A DNA stretch of 64,000 nt from Phytophthora sp. 'mugwort'. Taxonomy: Eukaryota; Oomycota; Peronosporomycetes; Peronosporales; Peronosporaceae. Positions 22,503 through 33,666 of this stretch are shown here, piece after piece (within the stretch, counting starts at the first letter, position 1; each line of letters starts with the position of its first letter). The notes under the pieces were generated by a model. It did not search any database and was not told where the DNA came from. It saw only the letters and a list, made by a program, of their open reading frames with translations. Made by a program: the position numbers and the translations under genes. The stretch is taken from positions 10,106,001 to 10,170,000 of the forward strand of contig JAUCEF010000007.1 in NCBI GenBank assembly GCA_033558025.1, written 5' to 3'.

Positions 22503-23531
22503 ATGCTCCGTCGCGTTGGCGTTATTAACTGGGATCGCGCGCAGGGCGCCTTCTTCGGCCTCTTGTGCGGCGACGCCGCGGGCGCGACGCTCGAGTTCTT
22601 TCCTGCTGTCATCACGGAGCCGGATGTTTCGCGTGCGATGGCGATGCCCGGCGGAGGTGTCTTCGGTGTGGGCGAGGGACAGATCACTGACGACTCGGAG
22701 CTGGCGCTGTCACTAGCTCGCGGGCTATTGGGCCACCGACCGAGTGAGGGGTTCCCTCTGGAGTCGGTGGCGCGGCATTACGCAGCTTGGTGTGCCTCGA
22801 AGCCGTTCGACATTGGCAACACCTGCGCCGCAGCATTCAGTGTCGAACCTGATGCGGACGGCAATTACGCGGCCGCAATGACAGACGCTGCAGCTGCTAG
22901 TTCTTCGGCCAGTGAAGCAAACGGGTCTCTCATGCGAATCGTGCCGCTGGCGATCTGGAGTGTGGGGCAACCGGAGGATACCATCGCCGCCCTCGCCAGA
23001 ATGGAAGCGACATTGTCACATCCGAACCAAGTGTGCCAAGACTGCAATGCCGTCTATTGCCTCATGCTAGAACACTTGGTGCGGATTCCGGGAGACTTTC
23101 AAGGTGCTGTGAGCCGGGGTGAACGCTTTGTCAGCACTTCTGTGAGCTCGGTGGTGCGCACATGGTTCCTCGAGGAATCGTTGGATGTATCTAGCCTCAT
23201 GTGTACGAGGAAGGTGGGCCATGTGCGCTGGGCGTTTGTGCTGGCCACGTACTTCTTGCGTCAGAACGAGAGCTACGAGCGCGCTATTCAGCAGACTTTG
23301 CTGAAAGGTGGTGATACGGATACGAATGCTGCCATTGTAGGTGGACTCATTGGCGCGTTGCACGGGGTGGAGTCTATCCCGTATCGCATGCGCGAGGCTG
23401 TGCTAACGTTTGATGCTACCAAACCCGCCGCAACCCACCGTCCGCGTCCGGTGGAGTATTGTGGTGTTCAAGTCACAAAGCTAACTGAGCAGCTTGTGAA
23501 TGGAGACCGAGGGAAAAACCGAGGGATCTAA
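22503..23531 (+). CDS. ADP-ribosylglycohydrolase family protein
   Basis: Intact single-exon gene of 342 residues. The family removes ADP-ribose from modified proteins or related substrates using two metal ions. Visible motifs are GLLCGDAAGA (residues 19-28), QITDDSELAL with T62-D63-D64-S65-E66 (metal-binding TDD), NGSLMRIVPL near residue 140, a SHPNQVC segment near 175, and GGDTDTNAAIVGGLIGALHG starting at G269, whose D271/T272/D273 complete the metal site. All key acidic residues are present, so it should be active. No signal peptide or membrane segment is seen, so it is probably intracellular. It is an intact GC-rich island between dead transposons. DraG-like bacterial relatives exist and lateral origin is possible but not shown. 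The exact substrate cannot be told. Confidence 0.88.
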   Translation: MLRRVGVINWDRAQGAFFGLLCGDAAGATLEFFPAVITEPDVSRAMAMPGGGVFGVGEGQITDDSELALSLARGLLGHRPSEGFPLESVARHYAAWCASKPFDIGNTCAAAFSVEPDADGNYAAAMTDAAAASSSASEANGSLMRIVPLAIWSVGQPEDTIAALARMEATLSHPNQVCQDCNAVYCLMLEHLVRIPGDFQGAVSRGERFVSTSVSSVVRTWFLEESLDVSSLMCTRKVGHVRWAFVLATYFLRQNESYERAIQQTLLKGGDTDTNAAIVGGLIGALHGVESIPYRMREAVLTFDATKPAATHRPRPVEYCGVQVTKLTEQLVNGDRGKNRGI

Positions 23532-24267
23532 ACTTACGGATGCGATAGTTTCAAATATTGTTCGAAAAAAGTCGGTGAGAGTTGCTCGTGATGACAGCCA
23601 AAGTCTGCTAATGATAAAAGTTGAGAGACGCTGACCGACAACCATGGAATGGGTTCCTTTTAGTATGTTTAGATACATATCATCGCGGCATTATGGCGCA
23701 GTCCAATACTATTAGGGGGAGTCGAACATTTGAAATAAGCAGAAAAAATAAGCCTTGCTACTTGAGCGTATTTCCTCAAATTACTACGTAGTACTACTGA
23801 AAGTCTGCAATACTGCCTCGTGGGGCACTATGTTAGTGCCCCATGCGGTACATGGGGCTCTATTACAGGTGGGGCTCTATTAAAGAGATGGGGTATTAAA
23901 ATCTGTCAAATTGTCAGTTGTGAGTCATGTTCATTAAAAAAATCCTAGTTCTCGTGTGCTTCAAGCATGTCGTTATAGATCGATCTAGACAATCGTGTCG
24001 GCAAAACCTCTCCATCGTCGGAGTACTGCGTTTCGATCTCCAGCAGCGTGAATTCAAGTTCTTCGGGCACGACAAATCGGCGACCACCAGGAAGACGATA
24101 GTGTCCGCTGTTGACAAACTGTCATTCTTGACCCCTCCACTTGCAAGCAGTCTCCTAGTCGAGCTTATGCTTATTGACAACCGCTCGGACGCTCGAAGCC
24201 TCCAGCTGGTGGACTACAGAAAGCTTTTTCCACCGTGAAATTGCGCTTCATCTCCACCACTAGAAAT

Positions 24268-24541
24268 TGACAATGATGCAGCTCAGGCCATCTGCGATGG
24301 ATGCAGCGGCGCAAAGAACGACCCGAAAACGACAGCAACGGCCCACACGGTCTTAGGGGCGAAACGAACACCGAGAAGGCACAACGACAACGGTTGTAGG
24401 ACAAGCCTAGGAGGTTGGCTAGTCACACCAACTGCATATTCATCATAAAATCTACTCAGTACGAGGCACTGTATCACTACACTCGGGTGCGAGGCGCCAC
24501 TACCGGGAAAACTCCTGGCCCCCGTCAAGAGGACTCCCTTC
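24268..24541 (+). repeat. copia 5' LTR
   Basis: Matches 29052-29326 along its whole length (for example GGCGCAAAGAACGACCCGAA). The 5' end is worn: TGACAATGAT against TGTTGGCGAT in the 3' copy. Confidence 0.85.
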
Positions 24542-24556
24542 TGGCTATGAGCCCAA
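24542..24556 (+). promoter_or_regulatory. copia primer binding site (tRNA-Met type)
   Basis: TGGCTATGAGCCC directly after the 5' LTR resembles the usual copia PBS TGGTATCAGAGC, complementary to initiator tRNA-Met. Confidence 0.5.
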
Positions 24557-25750
24557 CTGGCCGACCTCTTAAAGCGACCAGTTACGACTCCAACGACTCG
24601 CGAGGTGAACCATTTGGAGACGCCGCAGCTGAAGCACGAGGTACCGATAGTCATGTATCAGACGGCGGCCTGCGCGCAAATCGACTTGGTCTTCTCGACG
24701 ATCTTCATTTCGAGCCACCCGATCAGGACATCATGCAGCAGCGTGACCAAATGCAGCTCATTGTTCAGCTGCAAGGAGAGCTCGCTGAGCTCAAAAGACT
24801 ACTAAGGACTCAATTACGGATGGCACCATCAATGTCCGATACCAGCATGGAGACTGCGCCTCCTCCGCTTAAAAAGCCCAAATCAAGGACGTGCGATGCT
24901 CAAACTCTAAAGGTACAAAGGCCTGGGTGTACCCAGGCCTCGGCGCAGGTTTTGAGAACTTCATTCACAAGTTCGAGCACGCTATCAAGACCGAAGAGTT
25001 GGTGAACGGATCCTCTTGGAGGGACGAACTGAAGGCTTCAGTCATTATGAATTCCTCGATGGCAATGCATCTCGCTATTATCACAAGAAAAACTGTGATT
25101 GGCAACGAAGGAATGAGGATGAGAGCATGCCCTACGCCGAAGTAAGCGAGCAAAGCGAACAGTATTTGGGTGCAAGCTCAGTCAGCTAGAACTCGCTACC
25201 AAGATGCAGTCCACTAAACGCGAAGGTGATTCGTGGCACGAGTACCTTGAATACCTCCAACTTCATAGAGGGTCTCATGGGGGCGACCAAAGCAAGATGG
25301 CCATGGAAGGTTTTGGCAACCAGGCTTGCCCTGAATTAGCAGCGACACTGCTATCTCCTTTGACGAGGACGCTGAAGATTATGGGCAGGAGACTGAGCGA
25401 AATAAGCGATTGCTCTATAAACTGAAGGGCGATGGCAGACGCTTCTGCTCCAAATGTGTGACCGAAAAGGACGCAAGGGTGATACACGAAATTTCAACTC
25501 CTATGATGATCGCGTGTACGATTGGAGCCGCCGCCAGAATGATGATCGGCACTGGTGCAACCATCACAGCCATGACAACGAAAACGACGGTCGTTCTCGG
25601 CGACCCGGTGACAGACAAGCTTTTGCCACCGCAGGTCGTGGCGAAATTCGTTGTCATGTGTGCAACGAACCTGGCCACAAAATGTTTGGGTGTCCACTGG
25701 TCGAACAAGCAAAAAGCTTGCCTGAAAAGGCAGTGCAAACGTCGTAGCAG
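24546..25750 (+). pseudogene. copia gag region
   Basis: It begins MSPTGRPLKATSYDSNDS, then has a coiled stretch (LQGELAELKRLLRTQ). After a frameshift near 24900 the gag core GLGAGFENFIHKFEHAIK continues with MQSTKREGDSWHEYLEYLQ. A CCHC zinc knuckle (CHVCNEPGHKMFGCP) lies at 25657-25700. Frames change at least four times. Confidence 0.7.
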
Positions 25751-25759
25751 CTAGCGTTA

Positions 25760-27080
25760 GTGATGACCAATCTTCAAACGGCTCGGATAATGAAGCCTAT
25801 GTGTGGATGGAAGCTTCTGAAGAAGGAACACGCCAATCATGCGCTGCACAAGTACCTGGACGGTCGGCTCTGGATCCACCCATCACCTTTGCAATGGCCG
25901 AGATCAACTTTCCGTAATCAACCTGCCTTCCTATCCGTGAAAGTTGCTGATGGAAACCACATCGCCGCTACGGAAAAGGGAAGCGCAGTCATTGACACCT
26001 ACAACAACGGTACGCGACGGACGGTGTTGCTGAAGGATGTTTACTACGCAGAAGGGGTTGGCAGAAATTTGATCTCCGTTGCCCAGCTCACCAAGCAAGG
26101 ATACTCTTGTGAATTTGGAGAAAATTGTACCATCAGATGCAGAACTGGCAAGGTGATTGCAGAAGTGGGGCGGCCTTCAGTGGATGGTCTTTGGGCTGCG
26201 GGTATTGAGGAAGGCGCCACATCATTGCTTTAATGAGCCCGTCGACACTGCAGCAGTGGCATGAGCGATTGGGACATCTAAATGTTCAAGACCTGCCGAG
26301 AAAGATGGATAAGAAACTTGTGAATGGCATGATCATGTCCAACAAGAAGGTATACTTCTGCATCAGCTGCGCTGAAGCAAAGCAAAACCCGGCGTGCCAA
26401 GAACATGCAGGACACCTCAGCATCAGCTCCAACAGATGAACCTGGCGCAACACCGTGCATCGACTTAAAGACTGACACGGTACCCGACCGCTTGGGTCAC
26501 AAGCTCATGCTGACGATCGTGGACCATGCCACTAACTACAACCGCGTGTATTTGCTACGAAAGAAAGGTGATTCTGAAAGCAACCTAGAAGACTTTATCA
26601 GCGAATCTGAACGGCAATTCGATACGAAAGTGAAAGTGGTTCGATCTAATGGTTGAGGCGAGTTTGGCAGTAAGCGGCTCGACAGATTTCTTCGCAATCG
26701 CGGCATCCGTCACCAACTAACTGAGCGAGACATGTATTCTTCCAACGGCAAAGCGGAAAGATTCCACAGAACCGTGATGGACTCCGCCCGTGCAATGCTG
26801 TGGGCTTCAGCACTTCCAAGACGATTTTGGGGCGATGCTATGCTGTACGCCAGCTACATTCGGAACTACTTACCGACGCGTGCAAAGGCTGACCATGCAT
26901 CCCCACTTGAAGCATTGATGGGCAAGGTACCTGATGTTTTCCACATCGTGCGGTTTGGAGCGAAATGTACGAGCCACCTCGCTCATGCGGCAAAGGAAGC
27001 AGCTAAGAAACGAGCGGAGAAAGGTGTCATCGATGTTGACCAACAGAAGAAAGTTTACCACGTCTTCATCCCCGGATAAA
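25760..27080 (+). pseudogene. copia pre-integrase and integrase region
   Basis: The frame 25760-26233 carries KVADGNHIAATEKGSAVI and GVGRNLISVAQLTKQGYSCE, the usual segment after the protease; the protease DSG itself is not visible. LQQWHERLGHLNVQDL (26245) is the GAG-pre-integrase motif with its zinc-binding CISC. The integrase core starts KLMLTIVDHATNYNRVYLL, has a stop at 26654-26656, and continues SNGKAERFHRTVMDSARAML and FWGDAMLYASYIRN. Confidence 0.75.
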
Positions 27081-27499
27081 GCGGACTAGTTTTACACTCA
27101 TGTCTAGAATATCGATCGCTTAGACGCGCGGGCTGTGGGGCGATACATGGATGCCGTCACCGCCGATCAGGACCATAGTGAAGATGAGCCGTTCCCCGCC
27201 AGGAACACAAATGTTAGCAATGAAGCGTTAGCGAGGGATGACGATCAGCAGATCGACACGGAAAACAACGAGCTCAACTCACGTGCTTTTCAGCACATTT
27301 TCGGCTTGAACCGCGGTGCTCGAGCCCTGCCGAATGAGCTTTTCACCTGCCGCAATCCTTGATTGACGAGTTCGCCACCCCGACCACCTTGTTTCATATA
27401 ATTGGACTCGATGGTGGTATAGCGTTCACAACTTCACTCGATGGCGCCGTTCATCAAGGCGCCAATTTCAGTCAAGGAAGCGATGAGTAGCCCCATTGG

Positions 27500-28190
27500 C
27501 ACGAATGGGAACAAGCAATGCAGGAGAAGCTCCGAGCTGTTGCAGGCAATGCCACATGGGTGATTGTGGACGTTCCTCTCGACGGAATCCTGATCAGCGC
27601 GAAATGGGTATACAAGATCAAGTTTGATAGCAGAGGCAAACTTGAGAGATTCAAAGCCCGGCTGGTAGCTCGCGGCTTCAACCAAAAGTTTGGAGTTGAC
27701 TTCGATGAGACCTTTGCTCCAGTGCTGAAATCGCCAGTCTGAGACTGATAGTGGCTCTAGCTGCGCTATGGCACACCACCATTCGGTAAGGTGACGTACC
27801 AGATGCCTACTTTCGTGCTGATTTAGACCGACCAATCTACATGCGCCCCCCGATCGGTCTCTCAGTGCCAAAGGGCAAGTGTCTACGTCTTCTTAAGAGC
27901 CCCTATGGGTTGAAGCAAAGTGGCAAACTCTGGAATGATACGATCCACAAGTTTCTGCTTGAGATTGTATTCGAGAGAAGCAAGCTCGACCCGTGCCTAT
28001 ACTTTCGGCGTAGTAATGGCAAGCTGGCAATATTGGGACTCTACGTGGATGACGTAGTAGCGGTCAGCCAGCGCGAAGATGACTCAGGCTAGGTAATGCA
28101 GAGGTTAGTGGGGCAGTTTGAGATTAAGGACATGGGTCCTGCCAAGAAATGTCTTGGCATTAGCATAGACTAACGGAGACGGGCATATAT
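27500..28190 (+). pseudogene. copia reverse transcriptase region
   Basis: [20 protein letters not shown] and [20 protein letters not shown] are diagnostic. Next comes KSPYGLKQSGKLWNDTIHKF and the catalytic LYVDDVVAVS, with the DD pair intact. Stops at about 27740 and 28090 break the frame. Confidence 0.8.
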
Positions 28191-28549
28191 CTGCATCAGA
28201 CCACCAATATCGACAGCCTGTTGACGAAACTCGGCATGGTAAACTGCCGTCCTGTTACAACGCCGATGGAGTCGACTCGAGGCTTGGAGCGCGAGGACAC
28301 TGAGCTGTTTTACGACACCGACATCATGCGAGAGACCATTGGCCCTCCGCTATGGATCAGTACATGCACTCGCCCAGATATCACTATGGCTGTGAATTAT
28401 CCTCGCGCGCTTTGCCTCCGCGCCTATAACTACGCAATGGACCGCTGTCATACGAGTGTTGCGCTACCTTCGCGGATCTCGGGACCTGAAACTCGCGTTC
28501 CGCCGACCCCAAGCACTCCGGTCACAAGTGAATATAGCCATCTTCAGTG

Positions 28550-29025
28550 ATGCAGACTGGGCCGGTGGGAAGGACGCTAAGCCAACGTCAGGCGGACTGC
28601 TCACCATGGACAACATGTTAGTTTCCTGGTAGGGCAAGAAACAAAGTACAGTGGCGCTGTCCACGGCAGAGGCGGAGTACATCGCCAGAGCCACAGCGGT
28701 GCAGGACTGCCTATGGGTAAAACAACGTGCTCACGAGCTCGGGCTACACAGCAAACAAGACGGCATCGTTCTGCACATCGACAACCAGATTGCAATCGAG
28801 AACATGGAGAACGATGTGACCACCGCCCGCATGAAGCATATCAACATCAAGTTTGATTTCATCCATGACGCCCTTCGCAAGGAAGGCATCCAGGTTCGCA
28901 ATTACTCGACTATCGAGATAAAAGCAGACATCTTAACCAAGCCGCTTGGCAGCACCCTCCACAGCCGGAACATAGACATGCTGAAATTGATCAGCGCAGT
29001 CCCGGACAAACATCAAGGACTATAA
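28550..29025 (+). pseudogene. copia RNase H region
   Basis: WAGGKDAKPTSGG is followed by MALSTAEAEYIARATAVQD, HIDNQIAIENMENDV and IEIKADILTKPLG, the standard copia RNase H block. A TAG at about 28629 interrupts it just before the core. Confidence 0.8.
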
Positions 29026-29042
29026 CCGCGGTCAACGCTGTC

Positions 29043-29051
29043 GAGGAGGAG
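29043..29051 (+). promoter_or_regulatory. copia polypurine tract
   Basis: GAGGAGGAG immediately precedes the 3' LTR start TGTTGGCG, the position of the plus-strand primer. Confidence 0.7.
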
Positions 29052-29326
29052 TGTTGGCGATCGCAGCACAGGCCACCTGCGATGGATGCAGTGGCGCAAA
29101 GAACGACCCGAAAACGACAGCAACGGCCCACACGGTCTTAGGGGCGAAACGAACACCGAGAAGCACAATGACAACGGTTGTAGGACAAGCCTAGGAAGTT
29201 GGCTAGTCACACCAATTGCATATTCATCATCAAATCTACTCAGTGCGAGGCACTGAATCACTACACTCGGGTGCGAGGCACCACTACCGGGAAAACTCCT
29301 GGCCCCCATCAAGAGGACCCTCTTCT
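29052..29326 (+). repeat. copia 3' LTR
   Basis: Starts TGTTGGCGATCGCAGC and ends near CCCTCTTCT. It is the partner of 24268-24541. Confidence 0.85.
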
Positions 29327-29566
29327 AATGAGAGGTGAAAATCTGTTCCCTGAGCTTGTCCGGCGTCCTCACTGATGAGGGTTACCTAGCGACTCATCAA
29401 TAGCCAAAAACACGTTAAAGTTGACTTATGCGGGCTCCGATCTGCCAACTCTGATAATTCTGATCAGATGTGGGGCTTTATGGGAACTATCCCAAGCCCC
29501 CCACTAAGACAATATTTTGGGGATGGGGCATTAGAGGGATGGGGCACAATCTCAGGTTTTACAGTA

Positions 29567-32010
29567 ATACATGTAGTACTAATATTTATTAAGCTGCTTT
29601 ACTATTTCAATACCCGTCAATGACCTCCATGCTCTTCCAGCAGCGGTAGTAAAGTACTACAGTATATTAACAATTTCAAAATATAATAATAATATTAATA
29701 TATTGATTTTGCTTTGCATTGTATTTCATACACACATTATATATGTTTTTATCTTATAAACCTAATATTAATAAGCGTGACATTAGTTTTTCCGGACCTA
29801 CTAACGTTATAGCATTTTAAATATAATTTTCTGGACCAACTAGTAATTTTTTGAATATAAACGATAGCTTAAAATGAAAAAACATTTAGACCCTATTTCG
29901 CCGCGCGTGATGTAATAAAAGCTTGAGGAGGCACCTTCTATAATTGATTCATTGACAGTATATACATTAATTATTCTGGTAATGTTTACCAAATTGTGAG
30001 TGCAGCGCAGCATGTTCCATTTTGGACCAGTAAGATTGTAAACACCTTAATGAAAGTCTCCGTCCGTAGCAAGTGGAAGACGGCGTGAAGTACATGAACA
30101 ATTTCGCCGTTTTCCCTACTCGTTTTTTGTCGCAGGTAATGTATGTAGTGTTTGACCCCTGAATCTAGCGACTGTTAGGTCTACTGCTGTAGAACATACC
30201 ACGCCATAAAGGCTTAATCGGAGCAAAAGGCACACACATTAGTTTTGTGTACGTACTTCGTGTGTTTCTTGAGCGTTTTTTTTTCAATATGCGCTCTGTT
30301 CTACTGAGACCTGTCTTGCACCATGCGACGAGTTGTTCGTCCACGTACGATATGGTCAAGAGATTCTTTTGGCTGAAGGAATTCGCTTCCAGGGTAGTGT
30401 GCTGGCTGTGTTAATGCCGTTTGAGGGACTAGGCTTAACTTAGTCGGAAGAAGGCCTACATGAGGGTGGGTCTGTCGTGAAGCCTGTCGCAGTAACGTGG
30501 AGGAAGATATTGTAGTCCTTCTGTTCCATCGGCAACACGACCCTGTCCACTTGCTGCCTTCACTTTGGATCCTTTCGACACGGTTTCTGTAATGAAGTGT
30601 GGAACACTGGATGCAACTTCAATCCTTTCGATAGTTTCAACTCATAGGAATAATTTTTTTTATAGTTGGAAACAGTTCGATTAAACGTGGGCAATTACTT
30701 CAACCTTTGTAACGAATTATTTTTTCGAATAACAACCCTCGACGTTCTTGAACAAGTCTGTTCTTGTCGCAGAAATACTCCAAACGCTCCTGCCCTTCAC
30801 TCATACGGTCTTGTGCGACCTTGAAGAGAGTTTCTTGTCGACGTATAAACGCTTCGCTGATTTTCCGATTTCATGAGCTAAGAGGTGACGTCAATCAGCT
30901 CATCAAGATGGGATGATAATCTCCATTTTGAGATAATTGCAAAAAAAAATCGTAAAATGATTTGCTCGTTCCATTTGTCCGTTCGATTGAGATCGAAAAG
31001 CGGATGGCAGGTACGTTTCCACAACTTAAACGTGAACTTGGTGTGCAATGGTTTAAGGTGTGCCATAAAATTTCTGTAATTTTTATTATCGCTCCGTAGT
31101 TGCGTCGGTTGGCTTCGTCGTACTTGGACTCGGACTCTTGCCGAGCGACCAACAATCACAAAATGGCATTTCACCGTCGGCACTGACAGGTAGAGACGCA
31201 ACGAAATCCATAGATTTGTCTGTCTATCTACCCTCAGTTTATGTCAAAAGGCTGAAGTTATCCCAGCAGTTGGTTTTCCTCGCCTTGTCAAGTATCTCAT
31301 CATCTCGGACCAGTAGCATCGTTCCGGTACCGTCAATAGATCTTGTAACACTCAGGATGTCCTGAGTTACAGTTACTGCATCGTGATTTTCACAATCGAA
31401 AATGCACGTTTAATGTGCATTTTCATCTTCTCCCGTTTTGTAGTACATAATAGACCCCTCCTCCTACTTAGGACACTAAAATGGAGAGCAAATTTTTATA
31501 TTAACGTTTCGATTTATTAATATTGCACTGTTTTAAGCATTATCGTGCCGTTTATTGTGTGGTCCCTGGCAAAAGTGCAGTTGCGAGGGTCTGGGATGCC
31601 GTGGAAATATGACATTCGAGCTTCTCGATACGACAAGCACTTCCAAGTCTCCTGGACCCACTCTACGAGTTGATAAAATGCATCAATGCAGTTAATAGAC
31701 CTACAGTTTTCGTGGAGAAGTGCATATCGTAGTTCATATTGACACTGCTGCGTTGAAGAAGGCTCTCGATGGTTTTGGAAGGAGTCGGCCAATTCACGAT
31801 CTCATCATCGTACGGCTGACACACCTGTGAAGAAAAGTGCTCGTCCGAGACGAAAAACGTTTCCAGGTAAGCAGTGTTGAGTCAACACCTTATATTCGCA
31901 CCCGCACTGCGTGTCGCCGTTTTGCATTATCGACCGACGTCTTGCCTCGGTGGGGAAACGTCGAGGAGTGTCTCTTCATCAGTTGAAGTAGCCATTAAGT
32001 AAGCTACTCT
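29567..32010. other. AT-rich intergenic region, mostly empty
   Basis: 29570-30060 is very AT-rich without frames. The rest has short frames only, except a minus-strand coding-like remnant at 30703-31200 listed separately. Confidence 0.5.
30703..31200 (-). pseudogene. Unrecognised coiled-coil-like gene remnant
   Basis: On the minus strand, RQESESKYDEANRRNYGAII (near 31110) and RKISEAFIRRQETLFKVAQD then LEYFCDKNRLVQERRGLL (30870-30720) look like charged helical coding sequence. They lie in different frames with no clear start. No family recognised. Confidence 0.3.
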
Positions 32011-32013
32011 CGC

Positions 32014-32030
32014 GGTTCATCTCAAAAACG
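32014..32030 (+). promoter_or_regulatory. Possible initiator of the HAD gene
   Basis: GGTTCATCTCAAAAACG loosely resembles the oomycete initiator (TCATTCTCAA type), about 70 bp before the ATG at 32088. Weak match. Confidence 0.3.
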
Positions 32031-32087
32031 AAACACACACTTTGCAATCGTCGCGCACGAAGCAGAAACGGCTCGACAAGCGCAACA

Positions 32088-33096
32088 ATGACCAAGGTGG
32101 CTAGCCATACTCTTTGTCTACTGTTCCATGAGTCTCACCCTCTCCCTTTGCCTGCAGATTGTTAATGGCCTGTCCGACGTGCTGGACAAGTACGACGTGG
32201 TGCTGATCGACCAGTACGGCGTGCTGCACAATGGCACAATCCCCTACATCGGCGCTGTCGACTGCTTCAACCGCATGATCCAAGCTGGCAAGCAGGTGGT
32301 GCTTCTCTCCAACACGGCGCACCGCTCCAGTGGTCTCCCCATCAAGCTGGGCCCCATGGGCTTCTCCACCGACTTCCAGGGCGTCACTGGTGGAGAGGTG
32401 TGCCACGAGTACCTGCTCGAGCGTCGCGACACGCACGCCCGCTGCTCGCTCATGACATCTGATCTGGACGGCAAGGTGACCAAACGCGCCTCGAATCCAG
32501 ATTCCATCTTCCACGGCCTAGACGTGGAGATCGTTGCATTGGACAAGGCCCAGTTCCTCATGGTGGAAGGCACGCAGCAGGTTTGCTACAGCGACCGCGT
32601 GGCCGAAGTTCTGCCCACTGACTTTCGCCACACGGGCGAAGTCAACGATGCCATGAAGGAGTTCCTGCGCGGCGGTCTGGAGCGAAAGCTCCCCTTGCTG
32701 TGTCCGAACCCGGATGTGCTGGCCGTTGTGGCAAACGACCGGTTCGTGCACATGGGAGGTGGCATCGCCAAGCTATACGAGGAAATGGGCGGCGAGGTTG
32801 TCTACTTCGGCAAGCCGATGAAGGAGCACTTCGAAGTGTGTTTGCGCCTAGCTAATGTGACCGACAAATCGAAGGTCGTACACATTGGCGATTCACTCCA
32901 CCACGATATCCAGGGTGCGAAGAACACGGGCGTGGATAGCATCTTCATTGCCGGCGGCGTCCATGCCAAGGAACTCCAAGTAAACGCTTGGGGTACTACC
33001 GAAGAAGAGCTGCGTGTCAAGCCGGACTTGCTGCAGAAGTTGCTTGAAAAGACCCAACTCGACCCGACGTACACCATGACGCGCTATTCGTGGTAA
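32088..33096 (+). CDS. HAD superfamily class IIA phosphatase-like hydrolase
   Basis: Best model: ATG ACC AAG at 32088-32096, an intron at 32097-32157 (GTGGCT...CCTGCAG, 61 bp), then 32158-33096, giving 315 residues starting MTKIVNGLSDVLDKYDVVL. A start at 32128 without splicing is in frame (322 residues) but would add an odd leader read from the pyrimidine-rich intron end. HAD motif I is IDQYGVLHNG with nucleophile D21; the second acid of DxD is Tyr, as varies in this subfamily. Motif II is VVLLSNTAHRS. The motif III lysine is in FGKPMKEHFE. Motif IV is HIGDSLHHDIQGAKNTGVDS. The cap sits between motifs II and III, as in class IIA enzymes such as p-nitrophenylphosphatase and TIGR01459 proteins. 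The substrate is unknown. No signal peptide; likely cytosolic. The gene is intact. Confidence 0.85.
32097..32157 (+). other. Predicted 61-bp intron of the HAD gene
   Basis: GT at 32097 and a pyrimidine-rich CCTTTGCCTGCAG acceptor. Splicing puts a conserved-looking N terminus (MTKIVNGLS) directly onto the HAD domain. The donor GTGGCT is weak, so the start is somewhat uncertain. Confidence 0.5.
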
Positions 33097-33249
33097 ACAT
33101 ACTGCCTATAAAGCGACTGCTAAGTAGTGACGCGGCGCACTATTAGATAGAGATGACCGTCACTGATCACTACTAACGCAAATAATACAAAATTGTTGGC
33201 TTTTTCTTGTTGTTGTTACTCAGGTACTACTACTCGGTATAAGACCGAA

Positions 33250-33480
33250 TGTATTTATAGGTGATCTCCTTTAATGCGTCTACATACTCACTATTAGTCA
33301 CCTATAAAGTATCCTAGATGTTATCCTGTTGCGTGGTTCTGAGGTCCTTGTACCATATGTGTGGTACCCATTGATGACGTCATGGCAGTGACGTCATAGT
33401 GATGTTTGCTACATCACTAGGGGTACTTGGGTACACCATTCTGAAGAGTGACTTGGCACTCTTCATGTAACCCCGGTACA
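33250..33480 (-). repeat. gypsy-1 3' LTR (left copy)
   Basis: Shares GATCTCCTTTAATGC, CTACATACT, GTGGTTCTGAGGTC, ATATGTGTGGTACCCAT and CTCTTCATGTAA with 41051-41262. It holds two TGACGTCA palindromes (33375-33382, 33389-33396), possible bZIP sites. Confidence 0.8.
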
Positions 33481-33491
33481 TCCCCCCCCCA
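33481..33491 (-). promoter_or_regulatory. gypsy-1 polypurine tract (G-rich)
   Basis: On the minus strand TGGGGGGGGGA lies directly before the 3' LTR, where the plus-strand primer of a minus-oriented element should be. Confidence 0.45.
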
Positions 33492-33666
33492 CTTAGGCTC
33501 GGCTTACCGACCATCCAGGGCGAGTGAAAGGAAGTTGCCGCTTTCATCCTCCAAGTCGAAACACACCGAATACCTGCGGTTAGTTCCGCAGCCGGCTCAT
33601 TTCCGTTTGAGTCCTGAGCACTTTCGCGTGCTCTTCTTTTTTCTCGGCTTCCACATCAGCCTCAAG

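Larger units (their letters stand above)
24268..29326 (+). mobile_element. Ty1/copia LTR retrotransposon, dead
   Basis: Two LTRs of about 275 bp enclose gag, integrase, reverse transcriptase and RNase H in copia order (integrase before RT). Multiple stops and frameshifts occur, and the LTRs differ at many positions, so it is an old copy. No target duplication could be read with certainty. It sits inside the TA-flanked element. Confidence 0.85.
23797..29564. mobile_element. TA-flanked inverted-repeat DNA element interrupted by copia
   Basis: The left end after TA (23795-23796) starts CTGAAAGTCTGCAATACTGC. The right end before TA (29565-29566) is, on the other strand, CTGTAAAACCTGAGATTGTG. The two are related inverted ends with TA duplications, as in Tc1/mariner-type elements. 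A third, better-kept end occurs at 63936. Removing the copia insertion leaves about 0.7 kb, too short for a full transposase. A minus-strand piece at 23960-24090 reads RFVVPEELEFTLLEIETQYS and may be a transposase tail. Confidence 0.55.

Noticed and set aside
32128..32157. ATG at 32128 as start of the HAD gene
   Set aside because: It would translate the pyrimidine-rich end of a probable intron (MSLTLSLCLQ); splicing from 32088 gives a more natural start. Kept as an alternative.
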